Assembly: GCF_003606385.1 (NCBI RefSeq)
Contig: NZ_CP032514.1
Span: 2,914,001-2,978,000 of the forward strand
DNA length: 64,000 bases
Origin: Actinomyces lilanjuaniae
Lineage (GTDB): Bacteria > Actinomycetota > Actinomycetes > Actinomycetales > Actinomycetaceae
Direction: 5' to 3'
Of the stretch, positions 27,803 through 36,407 are shown one piece after another (position 1 is the first letter of the stretch; every line of letters starts with the position of its first letter). The notes below the pieces were generated by a model that had not been told where the DNA came from, searched no databases, and saw only the letters and a program-made list of their open reading frames with translations. The translations under genes and the position numbers were made by a program.

Positions 27803-29538
27803 AGGTCAGCCTCCCCGTGAGAACGGTCCTGGTCGGAGGGAGGACTGATCAGCTCGACCAGGGGCGGGGTGTCGTCATAGGCGTAGGCGGTGCGCACCGC
27901 CAAGAAGTCGCTGAGGTAGTCCTCCAGCATCTTTTCCCGCCGCTGCAACAGCTCCTGGTAGCGGTTGTCCTGAAGGAGACCCAGCGTCTCCTGGTCCAGC
28001 AGCAGGGAGGCAAGGGCGGACTCCTCGACGTCGCCGGAGAGCTGGGCTACCAGTTCACGCCGGTCATCTACGGCAATAACCCGATTAGCCGCCAGGGCAG
28101 AGTCCGGCCCCAGCACAGCAGCAGGAGCCAGCTCCACCGCGACCGCCCGGGGAGTAGTCTCTCCCTCCAGCACAGTGGCCAGCTCCTCCAGCGTGACCGA
28201 CTGGCCTGTCATCAGGTTGACTGGGTTCCGTTTCCACATGGCCGCCAGGATCATCTTGGAGTCGGCACGAGTGGACCGAAAGGTGCGCAGGTCTGGCAGT
28301 CCCGGAGGCTCGGGGAGCCTGACAGCGTCAAGAAGCCGCTGGACGGAGGCGGACTCTTCGCCTGGAACCACGTGCTTGGCCATGTCCCGCAGGTCGGTCC
28401 GGGAACCGCTGATGCTCAGGGCGTCAGCCCCCGCACTGGAGCGCCACAGCCACCGGCGCAAAAGCTCTAGGTTGCGCGCGTGAGGCTGGGGGAAAAGAGC
28501 AAAGAACCTGGTGAGGACAAGCAGCTGGAAGCGGAAGGGCAGGAAGGTCATATGAGGGACATCCGCCTGCCCCTGGAGAAAGCGGACTGCGGCCACCAGT
28601 GCCCGCTCAGTAGCCTCATAGGCCTCCTGTCGGTCCTCTCCGGAGAAGGCGCTGACCTCACGGCGAGCCGGGGAGAACTCGCTGTGGATGTCCCGGGTGA
28701 TGTCAGGGTGACGGCGGGTCAGCAGTGCCTGAACCACCACCGTGTCCGAGAGCAGGCCAAAACGGGTCTCGCTGTCTACACGAGCGGCTATCCCCGGGAT
28801 CGTCAGCTCCCGCCCCGGGCCACCGTGGATGGCGTCAAAGATCTCGGCGGCGTTCAGGCGCTTGCCCCGGGAGTTGATCCGGTCAAACACCTCGCGTAGG
28901 ACGCTCTCGTCAGCCTGCTCCATGACCGTAGCGGGTACAGCGACCCGGTTGAGCCGACCCGCCACATCCTGGATGAGAGGAGCATGCTCAGAGGCGTCCG
29001 GGTTGTCCGCCAGCCAAGCGAGCGCCCGCCCGATATCAAAAAGGTCCGGCAAGGGGATGACCAGTGACTCGTCAAGGCGGCTGGCCCCCACTACCTGGTG
29101 GGTCCTCAGCGAGTATCCCAGGGTGAAGCGCGGGTCCTTGGCGCCTTCTGGGTCGACAACGTTGACCAGGCTGGTAATGCGCTGCTGGCCGTCCACTACC
29201 CATAGAGCGTCCTCACGCGCAGCCGCCTCCACCTCCAGCCCGCCAATCCGCAGCACCTGCGCCTGCGCCTCACGCTTCCACAGCAGGAGGCTGCCAAAGG
29301 GGTAGCCTCGCACCACGGAGTCAAGCAGGCTAAGAACGTCACGGGCCTCCCAGCGGAAGGAGCGCTGAAACTGGGGGACGCGCAGACGACCGGAACGCAC
29401 CAGCACACGCAGGTCGGCAATGGTGTAGACCTGGCTCGTCGAGACCGCCTGAGACTCCTCCATAACCCTGATCATAAGGCCAGGCACTGACAGCCTCTGT
29501 CGGCTCACCTGCCCACTCCTCCGGCTCCGCTCGCCCAC
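27799..29538 (-). CDS. DUF262 (GmrS-like) domain protein
   Basis: 579 residues. DUF262 is a ParB/Srx-fold NTPase/nuclease domain found in GmrSD-type DNA restriction. Seen: VPQFQRSFRWEARDVLSLLDSV near residue 55, YPFGSLLLW, the nucleotide-binding VVDGQQRITSL near 113, and FDRINSRGKRLNAAEIF. The C-terminal 250 residues are helical and lack the DUF1524 HNH motif, so this is not a full GmrSD. The longest start is GTG 29538; ATG 29463 is also possible, and neither has a strong ribosome site. Translationally coupled to the hipA-like gene and 58 bases behind the AAA gene. Confidence 0.85.
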   Translation of the reverse strand: MGERSRRSGQVSRQRLSVPGLMIRVMEESQAVSTSQVYTIADLRVLVRSGRLRVPQFQRSFRWEARDVLSLLDSVVRGYPFGSLLLWKREAQAQVLRIGGLEVEAAAREDALWVVDGQQRITSLVNVVDPEGAKDPRFTLGYSLRTHQVVGASRLDESLVIPLPDLFDIGRALAWLADNPDASEHAPLIQDVAGRLNRVAVPATVMEQADESVLREVFDRINSRGKRLNAAEIFDAIHGGPGRELTIPGIAARVDSETRFGLLSDTVVVQALLTRRHPDITRDIHSEFSPARREVSAFSGEDRQEAYEATERALVAAVRFLQGQADVPHMTFLPFRFQLLVLTRFFALFPQPHARNLELLRRWLWRSSAGADALSISGSRTDLRDMAKHVVPGEESASVQRLLDAVRLPEPPGLPDLRTFRSTRADSKMILAAMWKRNPVNLMTGQSVTLEELATVLEGETTPRAVAVELAPAAVLGPDSALAANRVIAVDDRRELVAQLSGDVEESALASLLLDQETLGLLQDNRYQELLQRREKMLEDYLSDFLAVRTAYAYDDTPPLVELISPPSDQDRSHGEADL

Positions 29539-29596
29539 TCACTGCCAGGAGTCCGGTTCACGGCACACACCGCTGGCCAGGCTGACTCAGACCCCC

Positions 29597-30847
29597 TCAA
29601 GCCCCCAGCACAGTCAGAGGCAGCACACCCACGCCGTCGGGCCGTACGTGGGCCACGCCGGTGGGCACCACCACCAGACACATCAGTGGCGGGCTGGTCA
29701 TCTTGGCGGTGACCCGCAGCAGGTTCGCCGCACCCTCCTCAACACGGCCCTCACCCAGCTTGACCTCGACGGCTAGCCACTGGCCATCCGCCCCTTCCAC
29801 CACGGCGTCGATCTCGTCACGTCCCTTGGTGTCACGGTAGTGGAACACCCCGCGCGCACCCGCAGCCTGGGCATAGACTCGCAGGTCGTGCACCACCTGG
29901 GACTCGAACAGGAAGCCAAGCGTCTGCGGATCCGTCATCAGCCTGTCGCTGCCCGCCCCCAGCAGGACGGCCGCCAGTGAAGGGTCCACCAGGTGCCGGG
30001 CGGGGGCCTGCGAGGCCGCGCTCGCTGAGCGCAGGCTCGGCGACCAGGCAGGCTGGTCCTCAACCAGGAAGAGACGCTGGGCCAGGTCGTGCAGCGCCGT
30101 CGGCGCCGTTGGTCCCAGAGAGCCCACGTACTCCTTCCTCATGCGGCGCACGACCGCCGCCTGGCTGGCCGGCTGCGCCACCAGACCCGCCAGGGCACTC
30201 AGGTAGGCGTGGAACCTGCGTGGGTCACGGCGCGTGCCAGCCACTGTGGCGAACTCGTGCTCCACGATATCCTGGACGTAGGAGTCAGCACGCGAGCGGG
30301 CGGACCGCTCTGACAGGTCGAACCAACCCGGCCACCCACCGGTGACGACGCGGCTGACCAGCTCGGGCAGGCCCAGGGCGCTCTCTGCCAGCGGGAGCTC
30401 CTCGCCGTCCAGGAGCGAGGACAGCGAGACCTCCCCCGTAGAGTGCCCCGTCTCCGCGAGGGTCATGGTACGCAGCAGGAGCGTGTGCATGCGCCCCGCC
30501 CCCGAGTGGCGCAACGGGTCGTCGTCAGGACTGGCCGAGCCAGTGAGCACGAACTGACCGGGTGCACGACGCTGGTCCACAGCATGGCGCACCTCGTTCC
30601 ACAGCCCCGGGGCCAGCTGCCACTCGTCCAGCAGCCGAGGTGTGTCACCAGCCAGCGCGGTCTCCGGAGAGGCACGTGCCAGCCGGGCCCGGGGCGAGGC
30701 CGAGTCAAGCCGCAAGGTAGACGCTGCCACCTGCAGGGCGGACTCCGTCTTGCCTGTGGCCCGGGCACCACGCAGCACCACGGCGCCGCTGGAGGCCAGA
30801 GCATCGCGGATCAGCGGGTCCACCACCCGAGGCCGGTACGACGACAT
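29597..30847 (-). CDS. AAA ATPase with DUF4143 (archaeal-type ATPase)
   Basis: 416 residues. Walker A GARATGKTES near residue 26-35, Walker B-like RLLDEWQLAPGLW, sensor VLTGSASPDDDPLRH, then a C-terminal DUF4143 domain with a PD-(D/E)xK pattern: GRDEIDAVVEG and AVEVKLGEG (Asp...Glu-x-Lys). These ATPases are common and mostly uncharacterised; several are linked to toxin or defence loci. Start at ATG 30847 (MSSYRPRVVD). Same strand and close upstream of DUF262 and hipA; an array of palindromes precedes it. Confidence 0.85.
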   Translation of the reverse strand: MSSYRPRVVDPLIRDALASSGAVVLRGARATGKTESALQVAASTLRLDSASPRARLARASPETALAGDTPRLLDEWQLAPGLWNEVRHAVDQRRAPGQFVLTGSASPDDDPLRHSGAGRMHTLLLRTMTLAETGHSTGEVSLSSLLDGEELPLAESALGLPELVSRVVTGGWPGWFDLSERSARSRADSYVQDIVEHEFATVAGTRRDPRRFHAYLSALAGLVAQPASQAAVVRRMRKEYVGSLGPTAPTALHDLAQRLFLVEDQPAWSPSLRSASAASQAPARHLVDPSLAAVLLGAGSDRLMTDPQTLGFLFESQVVHDLRVYAQAAGARGVFHYRDTKGRDEIDAVVEGADGQWLAVEVKLGEGRVEEGAANLLRVTAKMTSPPLMCLVVVPTGVAHVRPDGVGVLPLTVLGA

Positions 30848-30881
30848 GCCCTTAGCGTACAGATACGCCCCTGCTCCACAG

Positions 30882-30939
30882 TGGAGTTCTCCATCAGCCA
30901 CTGGTGGAGAAATCCGCTAGTGACTGATGGAGTTCTCCA
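30882..30939. promoter_or_regulatory. Operator-like palindrome array upstream of the AAA gene
   Basis: Two identical TGGAGTTCTCCA palindromes (30882-30893 and 30928-30939), 46 bases apart centre to centre, with a decayed third, TGGAGAAATCC, between (from 30904). The outer flanks also form a long inverted repeat CTCCATCAGCCACT/AGTGACTGATGGAG with one mismatch. It begins 35 bases before the AAA start codon. Confidence 0.6.
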
Positions 30940-31123
30940 CCAGGTTTCAGCGTTGTCCCGTCACCTGCGGCCCGGTCCGCAGCCCGCGTCGGCCACACCT
31001 CACGGCGACCGCGCCCCAGCCCGGACCGGCACCAGCCACCCCTCAGCCGCAGCCGCCGTCGGCCGTACCCGGCCTGCGTATGGCACCGGGTCCCTCGGTC
31101 TACCGCCCCGGCGCAGCTGCCCC

Positions 31124-33127
31124 TCAGTCCGTGGCCCGCACCAACCACCAGGCGGCGTAGGGAGGCACCGGTACCCGCCCGTCCCCGGCCCCCTCCAGGG
31201 AGGTCGAGCCGAAGGGCACCGTGTCAGTCAGGACGTCGGTGGCCCCCATGACCCCTAGCTCGGCCAGCCGGGCGGCCGAGACCGAGCGCCAGTCAGGCGT
31301 CACGTTGTACACGCCCACGAAACTGCCCCTGGGGTGGTCGCGGTGGGTGAGGAGCACACCGGGGTCGTCCACGTCGTCGACCTGGGTGCGCACGCTGGCC
31401 TCCAGCTGGGGCAGGCTGGCGCGCACGCGGGCCATGCGGACCAGGTCGGTGAAGACCCGCCCCTCCACGGTGGAGCGGTTCCAGCGCTCAGCCACCCGGG
31501 CGTCATCGAGCCGGGGACGCCCGGCCCAGCGGCAGTCCGCCTCGTGGCCGGGCTCGGCGTCCCAGTTGGGGTCGTTGGGCTGGGCCAGCTCGTCCCCGCT
31601 CCACAGCACGGGAACTCCTCCCCACCCGTAGAGGAGGGCGTGCGCCATGCGCAGGGCGTGGATCCTCTCCTCGCGCCATGTCCACAGGTCCTCGGCCTGG
31701 TGCGCAGGAGTGTCGTCGGTGACGCCCTCCCAGGCCTCTGCCGCAGCCTCCAGCCCGATGAGGGAGGCGGCGGTGCCTGCGATGCGCCGGTCCCCGGTGA
31801 TCGGGTTGTGCTGGAAGACCAGCCCCCGGGCGTCGCTGGTGGGATAGGCCCCGCAGTACCAGTCCGCCAGGAAGGCCCGGTGTCCGAACCCGGACAGGCC
31901 GACGGCGGCAGCGTCGCCGTCGTCGATGGCCCAGCCGATGTCGTCGTGGCAGCGCAGGTAGGTGATCCAGGTGGCGGTTGAGGGCTCCACGGGCAGGTTC
32001 TGGAGCGCCTCGACCGCCAGGGTCGTGTCCCGGGTGGCAAGCATGGACCAGACCTGGACCATGAGGGAGTTGTGGTAGGCCAGGTCGGAGACCTTGCCGG
32101 TGTACCTGCCCTGCCCCAGGTACTGGAGCAGCTCGGTAGGAGCCACGATCGCCTCGGCCTTCAGGTCGAGGGCCGGGCAGGCGATACGGGTCAGCGCCCG
32201 CAGGGCTGCGGTGACGGCGTGGACCTCAGGCTGGCCCTGGCAGTCGGTGCCCTTGCGCTTGATGGTGAAGGCGATGGCGTCCAGGCGCAGCACCTCCACC
32301 CCCCGGTTAGCCAGGTCCAGCACGATGTCGGCGAACTCTTCCATGACGCGGGGGTTGCGCCAGTTGAGGTCCCACTGGAAAGAGTTGAAGGTGGTCCACA
32401 CCCACCCCGCCATGTCCTCGTCCCAGGTGAAGCTGCCGGGCGCGAAGTCCGGGAAGATCTCCGGGAGGGTCTCCTCGTAGGCGTCAGGTTCGGTGCGGTC
32501 GGGATAGACCAGGAAGTAGTCTCGGTAGCGCTGCTCCCCGGCCCGCGCCCGCGCGGCCCACTCGTGCTCGGCGGCCACGTGGTTGAGCACCAGGTCCACG
32601 ACCAGGGAGATCCCGGCCTCACGCAGATGCGCCGTCAGGTCCTCCAGGTCCTCCATCGTACCCAGGTCCTCGCGGACGGACCGGTAGTCGGCCACGGCGT
32701 AGCCGCCGTCGGAGTCGCCCGGCCGCGGAGTGAGCAGCGGCATGAGGTGGAGGTAGGTGACGCCCAGCTCACGCAGGTAGTCGATACGCTCCTCTACGCC
32801 CCGAAGCGTCCCGGCAAAACGCTCGGTATAAGCTGCGTAGCCGATGCGGCTGGGGTCCTGGACCCAGGAGGGGTCCAGTGTGCGGGCCAGGTCCAGCCGA
32901 CGCAGCTCGGGGTCACGGTCGGCGTAGGCGTGCGCCGCCTGCTCTACCAGCGTGAGCGCGGTATCCGCCCCGGCATCACCGTAGAGGGTCGTCAGACCGT
33001 CAAGCAGGTCCGGATACCAGCGCTCGACGCGCGTGAGAAAGATGTCTCTCTCTGCGGCCTCAAGCGGGTCAAGAGCGTGAAAGACGAGATCGTAGAGGGT
33101 CTCGGGGACGGGGGCGGCGCTGCTCAT
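31124..33127 (-). CDS. Amylosucrase (GH13_4)
   Basis: 667 residues. Transfers glucose from sucrose to alpha-1,4-glucan and releases fructose. GH13 regions seen: VVDLVLNHVAAEH, nucleophile Asp in VEVLRLDAIAF, acid/base Glu in LKAEAIVAP, transition-state Asp in RCHDDIGW. The helical N-domain (YDLVFHALDPLEAAERDIFLTRVERWYPDLL) is characteristic of amylosucrase. Cytosolic, no signal peptide. The start at 33127 gives the normal length. May feed glycogen synthesis with the nearby pgm, or use sucrose directly. Confidence 0.92.
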   Translation of the reverse strand: MSSAAPVPETLYDLVFHALDPLEAAERDIFLTRVERWYPDLLDGLTTLYGDAGADTALTLVEQAAHAYADRDPELRRLDLARTLDPSWVQDPSRIGYAAYTERFAGTLRGVEERIDYLRELGVTYLHLMPLLTPRPGDSDGGYAVADYRSVREDLGTMEDLEDLTAHLREAGISLVVDLVLNHVAAEHEWAARARAGEQRYRDYFLVYPDRTEPDAYEETLPEIFPDFAPGSFTWDEDMAGWVWTTFNSFQWDLNWRNPRVMEEFADIVLDLANRGVEVLRLDAIAFTIKRKGTDCQGQPEVHAVTAALRALTRIACPALDLKAEAIVAPTELLQYLGQGRYTGKVSDLAYHNSLMVQVWSMLATRDTTLAVEALQNLPVEPSTATWITYLRCHDDIGWAIDDGDAAAVGLSGFGHRAFLADWYCGAYPTSDARGLVFQHNPITGDRRIAGTAASLIGLEAAAEAWEGVTDDTPAHQAEDLWTWREERIHALRMAHALLYGWGGVPVLWSGDELAQPNDPNWDAEPGHEADCRWAGRPRLDDARVAERWNRSTVEGRVFTDLVRMARVRASLPQLEASVRTQVDDVDDPGVLLTHRDHPRGSFVGVYNVTPDWRSVSAARLAELGVMGATDVLTDTVPFGSTSLEGAGDGRVPVPPYAAWWLVRATD

Positions 33128-33202
33128 GGACCTATCTTCCACTGCGGACGGCCCGAAGGAAAGCGCACGGGCGGACACCAGGGAGGTCGTGCTCCATTCC
33201 CG

Positions 33203-33862
33203 CTAGGGCCTGGCCTCACGTGCAATCAGGCTCGTCTTGACGCCCACCCCGTAGCGGAAGCCGCCGAGGGAGCCGTCGGTACGCACCACCCTGTGGCAGG
33301 GAACAAAGAGCGCAGCAGCATTGAAGGCGCACGCCCCGGCCGCCGCGCGCACGGCACGGGGACGTCCGCAGCGGGCGGCGTAATCGGCATAGCTCAGCAC
33401 AGCCCCCGGCGGGATCCCGCGCAGAACCTCCCAGGCCGCCTCACGAAAGGGACCTGAGCGCTGGACCACCGGCACCCGGCCGGGCGCCTCCAGCTCACCG
33501 GAGTAGTAGGACTCCACGGCAGCCAGTGCCTGGCTGAGCGGGTCGGAGTCGCCGATCTGCGGACCGGGTGGACACGACCCGCTGGCGGCCGCGGAAGATC
33601 CCTCCAGCCCCGGGGACAGGCTCTCTGCACCTGGACGCGCGCCCTCGTCGGTCGGAAGCAGGTCAGCACAGACCAGCTCCAGGTCCTTGGCACCCGGTCG
33701 CAGGCTGGGGTGGATAAGAGCCAGCAGGTCAGCCGGGTCGGTAGTCCACCCCGATGCCAGAACCTCCCGGCCCACGACAATCGTGAAGGGGCCGTCCGGG
33801 GTCTGCGTCGTGGCAGCACGAGGGCGGTACGGACGAGGAGGGTCGGGGTACACCATGGGCAT
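33203..33862 (-). CDS. ogt: Methylated-DNA--protein-cysteine methyltransferase
   Basis: 219 residues. Repairs O6-alkylguanine by suicide transfer to Cys in the PCHRV motif near the C-terminus; the helix-turn-helix region is GAVLSYADYAARCGRPRAVRAA. The N-terminal half carries a variable Pro/Gly/Ser-rich insertion (about 80-110). ATG 33862 has AGGAG six bases upstream. Divergent from the pdxK-like gene; upstream of amylosucrase on the same strand. Confidence 0.92.
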   Translation of the reverse strand: MPMVYPDPPRPYRPRAATTQTPDGPFTIVVGREVLASGWTTDPADLLALIHPSLRPGAKDLELVCADLLPTDEGARPGAESLSPGLEGSSAAASGSCPPGPQIGDSDPLSQALAAVESYYSGELEAPGRVPVVQRSGPFREAAWEVLRGIPPGAVLSYADYAARCGRPRAVRAAAGACAFNAAALFVPCHRVVRTDGSLGGFRYGVGVKTSLIAREARP

Positions 33863-34122
33863 GAGGCACTCCTGTGTCGTCTCCGGACCGTGCCTGGGCC
33901 GTCTCCAGTGTCCCCGGTATCCCCAGGCACCTCCGGAGCAGGCACGGACCCTGCCTCCAGTTCGCGCGTCATTCTGGCATACCAAGCGTCCAGGTACCGG
34001 ACTCACGCGTCGAGCGGCTGGTCGGCACAGTGCCTGCCACCGTCCGGGCGCACGCCGCCACCCCCACCCCCGGCAGCCGTCTTTTGTTGGCCTGGGCACC
34101 TGTCCGGGTGCAGGCTAGTGCC

Positions 34123-34977
34123 ATGACCCAGACACCCACGACGGCCCCGACGGCTCTGACGGACCGCATCACCACTCCCCCCATCGCCCTGGCCATCGCC
34201 GGCTCGGAGGCCTCCGGCGGCGCCGGGGCGCAGACTGACCTCAAGACCTTCCACCAGTTGGGAGTCTTCGGCTGCACCTCACTGACCTGCATCGTATCCT
34301 TCGACCCCGCCAACGACTGGGCGCACCGTTTTGTCCCCGTGGACCCGCAGGTCATCCACGACCAGATCGAGGCCGCCACGGCAGTACACGGCCGCATCGA
34401 CGCCGTCAAGATCGGCATGCTGGGCACACCTGCCACGATCGACGTCGTGGCTGAGGCCCTGGAGCAGCACCGCTTCCCCCACGTGGTCGTGGACCCGGTC
34501 CTCATCTGCAAGGGCCAGGAGCCCGGGGCCGCTCTCGACGTGGACAACGCGCTGCGCCAAAAGGTCCTCCCCCTGGCTGACGTCGTCACCCCTAACCTCT
34601 TTGAGAGCCAGGTCCTGGCCGGCGTCGAGGAGATCACCACGGTTGACCAGCTCAAGGACGCCGCCAGGCGCATCCACGACGCCGGCGCCCCCCACGTCGT
34701 CGCCAAGGCCGGCACCCTGCTGGGTACGGGCACGGCGCTGGACGTCTACTACAACGGCAGCGACCTGGAGGTCCTGGAGGTGCCCGCCGTGGGACAAGAA
34801 CGCGTCTCAGGCGCGGGCTGCACCCTGGCGGCAGCGATCACTGCCGAGCTCGCCAAGGGCGCTACGCCGTTGGAGGCTGCCCGTACCGCCAAGGACGTCG
34901 TCGTCAGTGCCATCGAGAACAGGATGCACGGCAACGCGCCCTTCGACTGCGTCTACCAGGGGGCCTACACAGCCTGA
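34123..34977 (+). CDS. pdxK: Pyridoxal/HMP-type kinase (PdxK/ThiD family)
   Basis: 284-residue ribokinase-fold kinase. IAGSEASGGAGAQTDLKTF near residue 25 and SGAGCTLAAAITAELAKGA near 230 are the substrate and ATP regions; the GAGC signature with a reactive cysteine marks the PdxK-like subgroup of ThiD proteins that phosphorylate pyridoxine/pyridoxal, as in Bacillus. Other matches: VDPVLICKG, VTPNLFES. Could still act on hydroxymethylpyrimidine. The ATG lies six bases after CAGGCT, so the transcript may be leaderless. Confidence 0.85.
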   Translation: MTQTPTTAPTALTDRITTPPIALAIAGSEASGGAGAQTDLKTFHQLGVFGCTSLTCIVSFDPANDWAHRFVPVDPQVIHDQIEAATAVHGRIDAVKIGMLGTPATIDVVAEALEQHRFPHVVVDPVLICKGQEPGAALDVDNALRQKVLPLADVVTPNLFESQVLAGVEEITTVDQLKDAARRIHDAGAPHVVAKAGTLLGTGTALDVYYNGSDLEVLEVPAVGQERVSGAGCTLAAAITAELAKGATPLEAARTAKDVVVSAIENRMHGNAPFDCVYQGAYTA

Positions 34978-35088
34978 CACCGGAGCGGACGCACACCGAC
35001 GCTCAACAAGGCCAGCCACCTACCGGGCCGTGTGAGGCAGCCGCCTCCAACGGCCGCGCACTCACTGCGCTGGTGGGCGCCGCCCCGG

Positions 35089-35118
35089 TAGACAGGCTGT
35101 CTGGTTACTAGGTAACCT
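35089..35118 (+). promoter_or_regulatory. Promoter and PadR-type operator of the padR-ABC operon
   Basis: TAGACA (35089-35094), 18 bases, TAACCT (35113-35118), then seven bases to the ATG, so probably leaderless. The perfect palindrome GGTTAC-TAG-GTAACC (35103-35117) lies across the -10, as expected for PadR autorepression. Confidence 0.65.
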
Positions 35119-35125
35119 ACCTACC

Positions 35126-35503
35126 ATGGCGACCCCACCCGTCTCAACGAACCTCGTACGCGGGCTCCTGGAACCCTGCCTGCTCTCCCTGCTGGAAGTC
35201 GGCCCGGACTACGGACTGTCCCTCAGCCAGCGCCTGGAGACCAGCGGCATCGGCCCGGTACCCGGCGGCACCCTCTATCCGGCGCTGCTCCGCCTGGACC
35301 GACGCGGCCTAGTCACCACCTCCTGGAGGCCGTCCCCCTCCGGACCTGCTCGCAAGTACTTCGAGCTGACCCCGCTGGGTACCTCCGAGCTCGCAGAACG
35401 TCGCCGGGAGTGGCGGCGGCTGTCGGCAGCACTGGGAGGCGTCATCGAGGGAAACGCACAGGAGACACATACCAGCGCAGACGAAGCCGAGACGAGAGGC
35501 TGA
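35126..35503 (+). CDS. PadR family transcriptional regulator
   Basis: 125 residues: winged helix (LLSLLEVGPDYGLSLSQRLE, GGTLYPALLRLDRRGLVTTSW, ARKYFELTPLGTSEL) plus a short C-terminal helix. First gene of a three-gene operon with an ABC ATPase seven bases on. A palindrome over the -10 suggests it represses its own operon; the inducer is unknown. Confidence 0.92.
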   Translation: MATPPVSTNLVRGLLEPCLLSLLEVGPDYGLSLSQRLETSGIGPVPGGTLYPALLRLDRRGLVTTSWRPSPSGPARKYFELTPLGTSELAERRREWRRLSAALGGVIEGNAQETHTSADEAETRG

Positions 35504-35510
35504 TACAACG

Positions 35511-36407
35511 GTGCCCCTCAACAACCCGTGGCTACGCCCCAAGACCTCCCGGGACCACCCAGCCTCCTCCGACTGGCTGCGCTCCTTCACCACCGAGCTG
35601 ACCTCCCTGGGCGTAACCGCCCAGCAGCGCGAGCAGCTGGAGACGGACACTCGGCTGGAGGTCGAGGCGGCAGACCTGCCACCAGCAGAGATGTACGGAC
35701 CGGCCGCCCTCTACGCCCGCGAGCTTGCTGCCGCCCTGCGCAGCAGCGAGCCTGCCCGGCAGCCGCTTCCCCCTATGCCGCCTCAGGAGGTCGTCCTCCG
35801 CCTGACTGACATCTGCCTACGTCGGGGGCGGCGGGCTGTCCTGGACCAGGTAAGCCTGGAGCTGCGTCGCGGGGAGGTCCTGGCGGTAGTCGGGACCAAC
35901 GGCGCCGGCAAGTCCTCCCTGCTCCAGGTCTGTGCCGGGATCCTCAGGCCAACCAGCGGTCAGGTGGAGCGCTGCCAAAGCTTCGGATACGCTCCCCAGC
36001 GCGACGCCCTGGCTCCGCTGCTTACCGTCGACGAGCACCTCAGCCTGTTCGGGTGCGCGCGCGGGGCCACAGGCTCCCGAGCCCGTGCCACCGGATACCG
36101 GCTCCTCTCCACCCTGGGGTGGAACGCCCGGGGCGCCCAGACTGTGGGCACGCTGTCCGGCGGGACCCAGCAGAAGGTCAGCCTCAGCCTCGCCCAGCTC
36201 GACGCCCCTCACCTCCTTCTTCTTGACGAGCCCTACCAGGGCCTGGACTCCACAGCCTACGAGGACCTGTGGGAGCTGATCAGGACCTGGAGCCGGGCGG
36301 GCACCGCCATCCTTCTGGTCACCCACCTGCTGCGCGACGTCGACCGGGTGGACCAGGTCATCGAGCTGGCCGCCCTTGACGAGAGGACACAGGAGGCACA
36401 CCGATGA
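35511..36407 (+). CDS. ABC transporter ATP-binding protein with N-terminal HAAS-like extension
   Basis: 298 residues from GTG 35511. Residues 1-95 (SSDWLRSFTTELTSLGVTAQQ and following helix) look like the HAAS/DUF1700 domain usually encoded separately beside PadR; here fused. The ATPase has Walker A VVGTNGAGKSSLL, Q-loop YAPQRDAL, signature TLSGGTQQKVSL, Walker B LLLLDEPYQGLD and H-loop LLVTHLL. Overlaps the permease gene by ATGA. Probable drug, lipid or peptide exporter subunit. Confidence 0.9.
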   Translation: MPLNNPWLRPKTSRDHPASSDWLRSFTTELTSLGVTAQQREQLETDTRLEVEAADLPPAEMYGPAALYARELAAALRSSEPARQPLPPMPPQEVVLRLTDICLRRGRRAVLDQVSLELRRGEVLAVVGTNGAGKSSLLQVCAGILRPTSGQVERCQSFGYAPQRDALAPLLTVDEHLSLFGCARGATGSRARATGYRLLSTLGWNARGAQTVGTLSGGTQQKVSLSLAQLDAPHLLLLDEPYQGLDSTAYEDLWELIRTWSRAGTAILLVTHLLRDVDRVDQVIELAALDERTQEAHR

